NCBI GenBank assembly: GCA_039654915.1
Contig: CM077594.1
Location: 94,688,893 to 94,752,892 of the forward strand
Origin: Aquilaria yunnanensis
Lineage: Eukaryota > Streptophyta > Magnoliopsida > Malvales > Thymelaeaceae
Length of the DNA: 64,000 bases
Direction: 5' to 3'
The notes under the pieces were generated by a model that did not search any database, was not told where the DNA came from, and saw only the letters and a program-made list of their open reading frames with translations. Positions 10,412 to 20,156 of this stretch are shown here, one piece after another; within the stretch, counting starts at the first letter, position 1; every line of letters begins with the position of its first letter. The translations under genes and the position numbers were made by a program.

Positions 10412-10960
10412 ATGGATTCTACTCTTTCTGTACTGCGAAAATACTTTCCTTCCCTCCCACTAAAAGTCCTTAAAAAGATCTACCTTGCTAGATGTGAAAG
10501 AATCAGAGTTTTTACACGCAAAGGCATTCCCGATAATGTGCAGTGGATAATTGAAGCTAAGGTCCGTTTGGCGGGTGAAGTTCCAGATGCATTTATGCCC
10601 CGCATGCCCGGTTTAGGTAAAAGCCGTTATGCCAAAAGGCGAAGAGCAAAGAGACTAGGCGTGTGTTATAAATGTGGGCGATGGAATTGTAATACTAAAT
10701 GTCGCTCTTTAGGATACATCTCCATAAATCGTGAAGATAAAAGAAAATTCATTAAGAATGGCCTGCGTAAGGAGTCTCTGAAAGATATCCGAGAGACTCT
10801 TGAAACGCATTCTTGTGGAAAAGTGCAAGGTGAAATTATCGGTTTATGGAGGACTTACCATAAAGAACGAAACCGTTACAGTCTTGGGAATGTGATTTTA
10901 AACGACCCCGTTTGTCAGTTTGTAAGAAAACTAGATGGGAAGCAAATCCCCGACTTATAG
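10412..10960 (+). CDS. Carlavirus CRP-like nucleic-acid-binding protein, copy 2
   Basis: An intact 182-aa tandem paralogue of the gene at 9574; the two ATGs are 838 bp apart. It has the same architecture: N-terminal KYFPSLP, an EAKVRLAGE helix-like part, a basic SRYAKRRRAKRLG (71-83), Cys85-x2-Cys88-x4-Cys93-x3-Cys97, and then YISINREDKRKFIKNGL. Its Gly-x-x-Tyr-Ala-Lys-Arg-Arg-Arg run is the clearest match to the viral type. All four cysteines, the later His134-Ser-Cys135-like pair and the C-terminal KLDGKQI are kept, so duplication was followed by maintenance of the reading frame. It has its own TATA-containing upstream region. The role, nucleic-acid binding and possibly silencing suppression, is inferred from resemblance only. 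Confidence 0.75.
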   Translation: MDSTLSVLRKYFPSLPLKVLKKIYLARCERIRVFTRKGIPDNVQWIIEAKVRLAGEVPDAFMPRMPGLGKSRYAKRRRAKRLGVCYKCGRWNCNTKCRSLGYISINREDKRKFIKNGLRKESLKDIRETLETHSCGKVQGEIIGLWRTYHKERNRYSLGNVILNDPVCQFVRKLDGKQIPDL

Positions 10961-10984
10961 AAGGCATTGAAGCCATTACTGGAC

Positions 10985-11224
10985 ATGAATTAGTGGAAGA
11001 TGAGAGCCACAGTCATGATTGCTGTACATATAAGCTGTCATTTGTCTTTTCTTTTGGCAATAATGTACTTACTTCCGTAAGTGTAATAAACGCATTATCC
11101 TTTCATCACTATAAATGCGTGTTCTTCCTTCTGGATACGGTACTCCATAACTCCCAAATTCAGTTATTTCCATTTCCTACAATCACTAATTTCTTTCTTT
11201 TTCTCTTAAATGCCTCATTCATCA
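10985..11224 (+). promoter_or_regulatory. Promoter module before CRP copy 3
   Basis: AGTCATGATTGCTGTACAT is followed by CGCATTATCCTTTCATCAC and TATAAA (11110-11115), then GATACGGTACTCCATAACT and a pyrimidine-rich leader. TATA to ATG is 115 bases. The module closely parallels the one before copy 2, so the duplicated unit was promoter plus gene. Confidence 0.55.
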
Positions 11225-11773
11225 ATGGAGCCTTCTCTTTCCGCTCTACGAAAATATTTCCCTTCTTTCCCAATAAATGTTCTTAAAAAGGTTTATCAAG
11301 CTAGATGTGAACGATTCCGACTATTTATGCACAAAGGCATTCCTGATAATGTGCGATGGCTAATTGAAGCTAAAGTTCGTTCGGCTGGTGAAGTTCCAGA
11401 TGCGTTCTTTCCCCGTATGCCCGGCTTTGGTAAAAGCGTTTATGCCAAAAAGAGAAGAGCAAAGAGGCTAGGCGTCTGTCACAATTGTGGATGGTGGATT
11501 TGCGGCAATAAATGTCGTTCTCCAGGAGTGATCACCAGAAATCGTAATGATAGAATAAAATTCATCAAGAATGGCTTGCGTAAGGAATCTCTGGAAGATA
11601 TCCGAGAGGTTCTTGAAGCGCATTCTTGCGGAATAGTGCAATTTGAGGTTGTTGGATTATGGATAATTCTCCAAAAAGAACGAGAACGTTACAGTCTTGG
11701 GAATCTGACCCTAAACGACCCTGTTTGCCAGTTTGTGAAAAAGCTAGATGAGATGCAAATCACTGATTCATAG
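11225..11773 (+). CDS. Carlavirus CRP-like nucleic-acid-binding protein, copy 3
   Basis: The third intact tandem copy. I start it at MEPSLSALRKYFP (11225), giving 182 aa like copies 1 and 2, rather than at an in-frame ATG five codons upstream. The cysteine pattern is unchanged (Cys85, 88, 93, 97), with CHNCGWWICGNKC in the cluster, and the basic SVYAKKRRAKRLG precedes it. The run after the cluster (VITRNRNDRIKFIKNGLRKE) has lost the serine of I-S-x-N. The three copies differ at many positions but have the same length and no frameshift, which points to selection on the protein. The gene is followed by a degenerate repeat array and then LOG. Function is inferred as for the other copies. Confidence 0.73.
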   Translation: MEPSLSALRKYFPSFPINVLKKVYQARCERFRLFMHKGIPDNVRWLIEAKVRSAGEVPDAFFPRMPGFGKSVYAKKRRAKRLGVCHNCGWWICGNKCRSPGVITRNRNDRIKFIKNGLRKESLEDIREVLEAHSCGIVQFEVVGLWIILQKERERYSLGNLTLNDPVCQFVKKLDEMQITDS

Positions 11774-12300
11774 AAAGCATTGAAGCCGTTACTGGACGCA
11801 AAGCCAGTAGAAGACGGAACAAGGTCACGATTACTGTACGTGCTAGCTGTCGCTTTTGAAATTTTCCTCCCCTTTTGGTAATAATGTATCCACTCCTGAC
11901 ATGAACCAAAGTCACGATTACTGTACGTGCTAGCTGTCGCTTTTGAAATTTTCCTCCTCTTTCAGCAATAATGTACCCACTCTTGACATAAGCCATAGTC
12001 ACGATACTGTACATGCTAGCTGACGCTTTTGAAATTTTCCTCCCATAATGTACCCACTCCTGACATGAGCTATAATTATGACTACTGTATATACCTGCCA
12101 CTTTTGAAATTTTCCTTCTCATCCGACAATCATGTACCTACTCCTGACATAAGCTACAGTCGCGACTACTGTACATGCTAGCAGCTATTTTGAAAATTTT
12201 CCTCCTCTTTTAACGATAGTGTACCCATACCTGACCAGAGTCATACCCGTGACTACTATGAATAGCTGGCAATAATGTATCCATTCTTGAAAAATAAAAT
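11774..12300 (+). repeat. Array of degenerate promoter-like units between CRP3 and LOG
   Basis: About six units of 75-95 bp, each with a GTCACGATTACTGTACGTG-like core, GCTAGCTG, CTTTTGAAATTTTCCTCC and AATGTACCCACTCCTGACAT. The same core occurs upstream of CRP copies 2 and 3, so these look like amplified pieces of the CRP upstream region. The minus-strand frame across the array (11760-12122) is a repeat artefact. Confidence 0.75.
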
Positions 12301-12322
12301 TATTGCCTTATCTCTTCATCTC

Positions 12323-12330
12323 TATAAATA
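12323..12330 (+). promoter_or_regulatory. TATA box of LOG gene
   Basis: TATAAATA lies within CTTCATCTCTATAAATATAT. The preceding ATTGCCTTATCTCTTCATC resembles the bases before the TATA boxes of CRP2 and CRP3. It lies only 33 bases before the chosen LOG ATG, so the leader would be very short, unless transcription starts further upstream. Confidence 0.5.
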
Positions 12331-12362
12331 TATCCTCTTTTCTCACAAGGGTAAGGATAGGA

Positions 12363-12992
12363 ATGGAGAAAACCCCAACTCGTAAATCCCGAAGTATTTG
12401 TGTATTTTCTGGGGCTTTTCCTGGAAAAGATGAAGAGTATTTAAAGGCAGCCAACCATTTGGGTAGAGTATTAGCTGAGCGAAAAATACATTTAGTTTAT
12501 GGAGGAGGTAGTGTCGGATTAATGGGAGGTGTAGCATCAGCAGCATCTTTAGGAGGAAGTCAAGTTTTGGGCATCATCCCTGGACCTTTGAAATTTGTTT
12601 CTGGGGGCACGATTGGAGAAGAATTAGTGGTTAAAAATTTGCAAGAGCGTGTGTTACAAATGCTTTTAAATGCTGATGCTTTTATCGCTCTACCAGGTGG
12701 TTTTGGCACATTGGGAGAAGTCTTTCAAATTGCTTCCATGGCCCAACTTAATTTGCATAAGAAACCCATTGGGCTTTTAAATGTTAACAATTTCTTTACA
12801 GGTCTGATAGCTTTTATGGATTATGCTATGCAGAAGAATTTCATATCAAGAGTGGCACGGCGAATTATAATATCCGCAACAACTGCTGAAGAATTGCTAG
12901 ATAAAATACAAGCTTTTGTTCCTGAATCAGATCCAGCAATGATTCAGATAGACTGGACACGACAGTCTTTCCCGACCAGTTCACTCCCATAA
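12363..12992 (+). CDS. LOG: LOG-type cytokinin riboside 5'-monophosphate phosphoribohydrolase
   Basis: LOG enzymes release active cytokinin base from its nucleotide (hydrolysis to free base plus ribose 5-phosphate) in cytosol and nucleus. This 209-aa protein has the family's Rossmann-like order: ICVFSGAFPGKDEEY near the N-terminus, YGGGSVGLMG (46-55), IIPGPL, a conserved Arg96, PGGFGTLGE (111-119) with the expected terminal Glu119, KKPIGLLN (133-140) and ISRVARRIIISATTAEEL. The usual plant PGGYGTLEE and FCGSS versions are altered here (FGTLGE, FSGAF), so it is a diverged member. The start at MEKTPTRKS fits the normal family length; an upstream in-frame ATG at 12303 would add 20 residues and cross the TATA box. 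Plant LOG genes normally have several introns; this has none, which suggests capture through RNA. It is the last gene before the satellite. Confidence 0.9.
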   Translation: MEKTPTRKSRSICVFSGAFPGKDEEYLKAANHLGRVLAERKIHLVYGGGSVGLMGGVASAASLGGSQVLGIIPGPLKFVSGGTIGEELVVKNLQERVLQMLLNADAFIALPGGFGTLGEVFQIASMAQLNLHKKPIGLLNVNNFFTGLIAFMDYAMQKNFISRVARRIIISATTAEELLDKIQAFVPESDPAMIQIDWTRQSFPTSSLP

Positions 12993-13500
12993 TGGTCCTC
13001 TACTCACCCTGTTGAAGTATTGTGGAAGAAAGAAGCGATCTGATCCGTTTTTCTTGTCCTTTAGTTTTATTATCAGCATTTTCTTTCGCGTTTCAGTTTT
13101 TCTTTTCAGGGAATTTCTTTTTTTATATATAAGATAGTTTCGTCCATGCTGATATTAAAACCATGCGACAATGCCTTTAGGTTGGAATGGCTGAGTAAAG
13201 AGTAATTTTTATTACTCTTGAGACGCATCCTATTAGGTCTACTAGGCATAACATTTTGGGGTAGTTAAGCTTTAACCTTATTCGGATGACATATCTCACA
13301 AGGGAATCTATATTTACTGAAGAAAATATTAGATGAACCTTGAATATTGATTCCAAACATCCGTTCCCTTTACATAATTTGTCAGTGTTATTGTCATCAT
13401 CAAGATTCACTCATTTTATCGAAGCCTAATTCTTTGCGCTCGCCTATTATGAAAATTCACACTTTCAAAGAAAATTATTCCAATTTCAATTGCTTTCATA
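12993..13500. other. Spacer after LOG
   Basis: A T-rich stretch just after LOG (TTTATTATCAGC to TTTTTATATATAAG, 13066-13132) could hold its 3' end. No gene or conserved motif is seen. Confidence 0.6.
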
Positions 13501-14155
13501 TAAATTTCGCTCGAGGTCCTAAGGAAAGCTCCTTAGCCTCAAAATCAATTTTCATCATCAGGGTTTTAAGGATGGAACCTTAGCCTCACAATCAATTTTC
13601 ATCATCGGGGTTTTAAGGATGGAACCTTTGCCTCGAAAACAATCAATTTTCATCATCGGGGTTTTAAGGATGGAACCTTTGCCTCGAAAACAATCAATTT
13701 TCATCATCGGGGTTTTAAGGATGGAACCTTTGCCTCGAAAACAATCAATTTTCATCGGGGTTTTAAGAATGGAACCTTTGCCTCGAAAACAATCAATTTT
13801 CATCATCGGGGTTTTAAGGATGAAACCTTTGCCTCGAAGAACAATCAATTTTCATCATCGGGGTTTTAAGGATGGAACCTTTGCCTCAAAAATAATCAAT
13901 TTTCATCGTCGGGATTTTAAGGATGGAACCTTTGTCTCGAAAATAATCAATTTTCATCATCGGGGTTTTAAGGATGGAACCTTTGCCTCGAAAATAATCA
14001 ATTTTCATCAATCCGAGGTTTTAAGGATGGAACCTTTGCCTCGAGATCAATCAATCAATTCGAGGTTTTAAGGATGGAGCCTTTACCTCGACATCAATCA
14101 ATCAATCCGAGGTTTTAAAGATGGAACCTTTACCTCGACATCCATCAATTTTCCT
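13501..14155. repeat. 3' UTR satellite, ~51-bp units
   Basis: About twelve units of GGTTTTAAGGATGGAACC, TTTGCCTCGAAAACAATC, AATTTTCATCATCGGG, with period 51 bp in the best-kept part. The unit length is a multiple of three, so the 150-aa plus and 96-aa minus frames (13619-14071 and 13558-13848) are repeat artefacts. GAGGTTTTAAGGATGG...CCTTTGCCTC has weak dyad symmetry that becomes strong in the next array. Confidence 0.88.
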
Positions 14156-16405
14156 TCAAACGATAGGAGAGTTCCTATTGTTGAGGTTCTAAGGTAGGAC
14201 CCTTAACCTCAAAACAATCAATTTTCCTTCAAACGATAGGAGAGTTCCTATCGTCGAGGTTCTAAGGTAGGACCCTTAACCTCAAAATCATCAATTTTCC
14301 TTCAAAACGATAGGAGAGTTCCTATCGTCGAGGTTCTAAGGTAGGACCCTTAACCTCAAAATCATCAATTTTCCTTCAAACGATAGGAGAGTTCCTATCG
14401 TCGAGGTTCTAAGGTAGGACCCTTAACCTCAAAATCATCAATTTTCCTCCAAACGATAGGAGAGTTCCTATCATCGAGGTTCTAAGGTAGGACCCTTAAC
14501 CTTAATCATCAATTTTTCTTCAAACGATAAGAGAATTCTTATCGCAGAGGTTCTAAGGTAGGGCCCTTAACCTCAAACTTTCAACGATAGAAGAGTTCCT
14601 ATCGTCGAGGTTCTAAGGAGAGTTCCTTAAACCTCAAACAATCAATCATCAATTTTTCTTAAACGATAAGAGAGTTCTTATCGTAGAGGTTCTAAGGTAG
14701 GGCCCTTAACCTCAAACTTGCAACGATAGGAGAGTTCCTATCGTTGAGGTTCTAAGGAAAGTTCCTTAAACCTCAAACAATCAATCATCAATTTTTCTTC
14801 AAACGATAAGAGAGTTCTTATCGCAGAGGTTCTAAGGTAGGGCCCTTAACCTCAAACTTGCAACGATAGGAGAGTTCCTATCGCCAAGGTTCTAAGGAGA
14901 GTTCCTTAAACCTCAAACAATTAATCAATTTTTTTCCAACAATAATAAGGTTCCTATCACAAAGGTTCTAAGGTAGGGCCCTTAGCCTCAATTTCAAACA
15001 AATCATTTTTCTTTAACGATAGGAAGGTTCCTATCGCAGAGGTTCTAAGGTAGGGCCCTTAGCCTCAAAACCAATCAATCGATTTTTCTTCAACGATAAG
15101 AAGGTTTCTATCCAGAGGTTCTAAGGTAGGGCCCTTAGCCTCAAATCCAATCAACCAATTTCTCTTCAACGATAGGAAGGTTCCTATCGTAGAGGTTCTA
15201 AGGTAGGACCCTTAGCCTCAAAATCAATTACTCAATTTTTCTCCAACGATAGGAAGGTTCCTATCGTAGAGGTTCTAAGGTAGGGCCCTTAGCCTCAAAA
15301 TCAATTAATCAATTTTTTTCCAACGATAGGAAGGTTCCTATCGCAGAGGTTCTAAGGTAGGGCCTTTAGCCTCAAAACCAATCAATCGATTTTTCTTCAA
15401 CGATAAGAAGGTTTCTATCCAGAGGTTCTAAAGTAGGGCCCTTAGCCTCAAATCCAATCAACCAATTTCTCTTCAACGATAGGAAGGTTCCTATCGTAGA
15501 GGTTCTAAGGTAGGACCCTTAGCCTCAAAATCAATTACTCAATTTTTCTCCAACGATAGGAAGGTTCCTATCGTAGAGGTTCTAAGGTAGGGCCCTTAGC
15601 CTCAAAATCAATTAATCAATTTTTTTCCAACGATAGGAAGGTTCCTATCGCAGAGGTTCTAAGGTAGGGCCTTTAGCCTCAAAACCAATCAATCGATTTT
15701 TCTTCAACGATAAGAAGGTTTCTATCCAGAGGTTCTAAGGTAGGGCCCTTAGCCTCAAATCCAATCAACCAATTTCTCTTCAACGATAGGAAGGTTCCTA
15801 TCGTAGGGGTTCTAAGGTAGGACCCTTAGCCTCAAAATCAATTACTCAATTTTTCTCCGACGATAGGAAGGTTCCTATCGTAGAGGTTCTAAGGTAGGGC
15901 CCTTAGCCTCAAAATCAATTAATCAATTTTTTTCCAACAATAATAAGGTTCCTATCGCAGAGGTTCTAAGGTAGGGCCCTTAGCCTCAAATCCAATCAAT
16001 CAATTTCTCTTCAACGATAGGAAGGTTCCTATCGTAGAGGTTCTAAGGTAGGACCCTTAGCCTCAAAATCAATTACTCAATTTTTCTCCGACGATAGGAA
16101 GGTTCCTATCGTAAAGGTTCTAAGGTAGGGCCCTTAGCCTCAAAATCAATTAATCAATTTTTTTCCAACGATAAGAAGGTTCCTATCGCAGAGGTTCTAA
16201 GGTAGGACCCTTAGCCTCAAATTCAATCAATCAATTTTTCTTTAACGATGAGACAGCTCCTATCACCGAGGTTCTACAGACATCTCTTTAACCTCAAACT
16301 CAAACAATCAATCAACCAATTTTTCTTCAACGATAGAAAGGTTCCTATCGTAAAGGTTCTAAGGAAGGTTCCATAACCTCAGAGTGTAGGCGGCGAGAAG
16401 GTTCT
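14156..16405. repeat. 3' UTR hairpin satellite, 73-78-bp units with ~307-bp higher order
   Basis: About 29 units. Each holds a near-perfect 20-bp inverted repeat (CGATAGGAAGGTTCCTATCG type) followed by a second dyad, GAGGTTCTAAGG...CCCTTAGCCTC. Early units are about 73 bp, later ones about 77 bp. A marker variant (GATTTTTCTTCAACGATAAG) recurs at 15081, 15389 and 15695, giving a four-unit higher-order period of about 307 bp. Satellite-like repeats between the last gene and the 3' LTR are known for Ogre and related plant elements. Confidence 0.9.
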
Positions 16406-16469
16406 CAATACCTAGTTAAGGTCGAACGAAATTTGGTAACGACTTCGCATGCGTCATGTCCCATGAGGC

Positions 16470-16486
16470 ATGCAAAGGGGGGCAGC
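16470..16486 (+). other. Polypurine tract of Ogre-like element
   Basis: GCAAAGGGGGGCAGC directly precedes the 3' LTR start TGTTGACACCC. This is the expected position for the plus-strand DNA synthesis primer, though CAGC at the end is not purine-pure. Confidence 0.75.
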
Positions 16487-19400
16487 TGTTGACACCCAAT
16501 TTCGTCCGCCCCTTTTAAATTTTTTTTAATTATTATTAATAAAAAAACAAGAGAATTTTTTTTTTTTTTTTTTTTAAATTAGTTAAATAGTTTGGGGGGC
16601 ATTTTGTTAGTTTTAAAATAATATATATATATATATATAATATGTGTGTGTATAAGAAATGTAATAATATAAAAATAAATAATAAAAAAAATAAAAAAAA
16701 TAAAAATATCTTACCTGCTCTCTTTCTCGATTCTTCTGGGGAGAATTATTAACTGGGGGAGGTGGTTCTCTCGAAGGCAATCAATCGCTTATCTCGGCCG
16801 ACAGCTCTCCCTCACTTATCCCTTCCAGATCTCAATTCTCTCTTTCCGGTCCCAGGCCAGCAAAATCTTATCCTCTCACTCTCGCTTCTCTCCTGCTGGC
16901 AACGAGAGCTCTGCTCTCTAACAAAAAAAATCTTCCCTCCTCTCATACAGGGGAGCTCTCTTTCTCCCTCCCGACCTCACTCTCCTACTAAAAAAATTTC
17001 TCTCCTCTCCCACAGAGCTCTGGCTCTCTTCTCTCTCTCACGCTCAGCTGGAGCTCTCCCTCTCTCTTGGACCGAATCAACTAACTTCTCTCTCGAGCAC
17101 TTGGCTCTCTCTCGCCACCGACGCCCTCTGCTTCTTCTTCCTCTGCTGTTCGCCTGCCGCGTCTCGCCTTGCGTCCTGCCTCCCTCGTCGCGACGCTGCC
17201 ACTGCGCCTCCTGCCGCCAGCCTCCCTCGTCGCCACCCCCCCTAGCCGTCTTCCCTCCCCCGCGCATGCACGCCCCTGTTTGCTGCCCTCCTCGCCTCGT
17301 CCTCCCTGCTGTCTCGCTGCCTCCCAGCTTGCCTCGCCGCCTCCGCTGCTGAGCACGCCGTCGCGAAAGCCTAGCACCCCCTCTTGCCATTGTACCTCCC
17401 TCCGCCAGCCATCGACGTCCTCCCTTTGCTTGCCGTTGTCTCCGGTTCCCTGCGCGCTCCCATGCCGCCGCGCTCGCCTGTCGCGAACCCTTCACCCGTC
17501 CGAGACCACCGACGCCGCCCCCAGCCGTCGCGCTGCTGTTCTTCCCTCGCGTCGCACTCCCCTCGTCGCCGGACGCCCCGCCGTCGCCTCCTCCTGCTGC
17601 GCTTCCTCCTCTGCCACGTCTCCCAGCCGTCGTCTCCTCCACCGCCCTGCCGCTCCTGCTCACGCCTCCCTGTTGCTGAAACAAGAAATAGAAACGAAAA
17701 AAACGATTTGACCAAGTCAAAATTTTAAAACTTTTGGGTAAAATTATTACTTAGCCCTTAATTCTTTTTATTTTATCCATTTAAGTTATTAATTTTATTT
17801 TCCTTACAGATTCATCACTGACAGCAAACTTTTTGTTTGTTTTTATTTTTCTTTGTTTCTTCTATTATTAGTTGATTTTATCTTACATTAATTTTGATCA
17901 TTAAGAGAACAACATGCGACTTTGATTTGATATGTATATTCATGTATATTTATTGGATTTTAGAATAGTTTAATTGTAATTCTTGTAATACATTAAATGT
18001 GTATCAATTTATTAGAAATCCGTCCTAAGATGTAACATATATCCATGTCCAAATGATTCGGTTAGAATCCATGGCTTGGATATTAATTAAAATTAAATAA
18101 CGAGATCCTAAGACGGATCATATCCATGTCCAAATGATTCGGTTAGAATCCATGGCTTGGATATTAAATTCCATATCCGAATGATCCGGCAGGATCCACG
18201 GTTTGGAAGAACAAATTATATCCTAAACTTCTAATAAAAAATAATAATCGCCGCGACATTCAACAAAACCACCATCAGTCGCAAATAAATCGTTCGCCAT
18301 CGTTCGACATCGAATCAAGGAAAAAAATCAGTTCGCGAATCCTCAGCTCGATTAAAAGTCGATTCAAATTCACGGTATAATCCTTCTTTAATCCTCCAAT
18401 TTTTTTTTTTTTTTTTTTTTATTATTTTTATTATTTTTTTATTTTTTTATTTTCATTTATACAAGTCACTAACCTTTTTTTTATTATTTCTGCAGAGTTA
18501 GCAATAATCTTTGTATGTTTATTATTATTATTGTTATTATTATTCTATTCAAGTCACTAACCATTTATTTTCGTTATACTAACAACTAACTTCACTAACC
18601 ACTAACTTTTATTATTATTGTTATCACTAACATTTAATTTCTGCTATACTAACAATTAATTGTGCTAACCACTAACTTGTATTATTATTGTTATCACTAA
18701 CATTTAATTTTTGTTATACTAACAATTAATTGTGCTAACCACTAACTTTTAGTATTATTGTTATCACTAACTTTTATTTTTGTTATACTAACAATTAATT
18801 GTGCTAACCACTAACTTTTATTATTATTGTTATCACTAACTTTTATTTTTGTTATACTAACAATTAATTGTGCTAACCACTAATTTTCATTATTATTGTT
18901 ATCACTAACCATTTAATTTTTGCTATACTAACAATTAACTGTGCTAACCACTAACTTTCATTATTATTGTTATCACTAACCATTTAATTTTTGCTATACT
19001 AACAATTAACTGTACTGACCGCTAACTTTTATTATTATTGTTGTCACTAACCATTTAATATTTGTTATACTAACAACTAACTTTACTAACTTTATTTATT
19101 GTTATTTAATTTTTCTTTATTTTATGGTTAAACTCATTTCATTTAAAGAAATTAGCCATAAAAAAATATATATGTAAAATAAATCTGAACCATGTTGTTA
19201 AGTCAAAAATTTTTTTAGTTCATGGTATATTGGCTGGAAACTGTCTCGTGCCCGCTTTTGAGCTGCTTCACCTGGTGAAGAGGGTCTGGCTGAGTAACAA
19301 CGCCCCGTACCATGATCAAAGATTTTTATTTTTAAACCCTTTGATTCCTTTAAATTAACTTCTTATTAAATAAAAAAATTAATTATTTTTTTTTAATTCT

Positions 19401-20156
19401 TTTATAAATTGAGTAATTCTTTAAATAATAAATATCCTTCATTAAACAAGAAAAATCAGATAAGAAAAAGAAAAGAAAGATAAGAGAAAGATAAAAATCA
19501 AAAAGAAAAGAAAAGAAAGAAAAGAATAATAAGATATAAAAAAAAAGAAAGATTTTTTTTAAAATCATTAACAAATTTAATAATAAAAGAATTATAAGTT
19601 AAACTAATAATTAAATCCATAAAATAATAATTAAATAGTTAAATTTAAATTAATTTCCATATCCGGATGATCCGGCAGGATTTACGATTTGGAAATATCA
19701 ACCTTTTTAAAAAAAAAAACTATGTAAATTAAATAAAAAGATAAAAATCCATATTTTTACAAAATGGATAAAATTATTTAAAATTTCACCAAATTCCGTG
19801 TCCAAATGACTCGGCAGAGTCCATGGTTCGGAATCAAAATCTTCCGTGTCCAAATGACTCGGCAGAGTCCATGGTTCGGAAGTATAAAATTTTACCCGAA
19901 TTAATTACCAAAATCAACATTTTCGACTAATTCAGTTAAAAATTCTAGATTGAAAATTAACCGAAATTTATTTAAAAGCAAAGCGAAACAAAAATTAAAA
20001 TCAACTAAGGTGCCAATTTTTGGGCGTTTTAACAAAGTTGTTTTAACGTAACCGTACTCCCGAACCCCCGAACTCTCGCAGACCAATATTTAAGGTGACC
20101 AATCGACCTAGGTGAAACCGATTGGTGGCGACTCCAGAAAACCCGACGTTGCCACA
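16487..20156 (+). repeat. 3' LTR of Ogre-like element
   Basis: 3,670 bp, the same length as the 5' LTR and offset 15,994 bp from it. Every reading frame, poly-T tract and repeat copy I compared is identical. It contains the same inner parts: the pyrimidine-rich segment (16714-17729), palindromic modules (about 18043-18207 and 19655-19882), the 61-bp array (about 18514-19104) and the structured block (about 19219-19316). Confidence 0.92.

Larger units (their letters stand above)
493..20156 (+). mobile_element. Ogre/Tat-like LTR retrotransposon carrying CRP genes and LOG
   Basis: The complete element of 19,664 bp has TG...CA LTRs of 3,670 bp each, a perfect TTAGT duplication, a primer-binding site at 4166, a polypurine tract before 16487, and an internal region of 12.3 kb. 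The degenerate gag (5237-6335) reads like Tat/Ogre gag. Very long LTRs and a satellite-bearing 3' untranslated region also fit that lineage. No protease, reverse transcriptase, RNase H or integrase motif is recognisable, so it is non-autonomous. The place of pol is taken by non-coding remnants, three tandem cysteine-rich protein genes and a LOG gene, all intact and in the sense direction. The LTRs look identical wherever compared, and all LTR reading frames recur unchanged at an offset of 15,994 bp, so the insertion is recent. Confidence 0.88.

Noticed and set aside
11760..12122. 120-aa minus-strand frame after CRP3
   Set aside because: Produced by the promoter-like repeat array.
13558..14071. 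Repetitive 150-aa plus and 96-aa minus reading frames
   Set aside because: Both result from a 51-bp tandem repeat whose length is a multiple of three; no gene features.
13501..16405. Regularly spaced palindromic repeats that superficially recall a CRISPR array
   Set aside because: Units are contiguous diverged monomers without unique spacers, in a plant retrotransposon 3' UTR.
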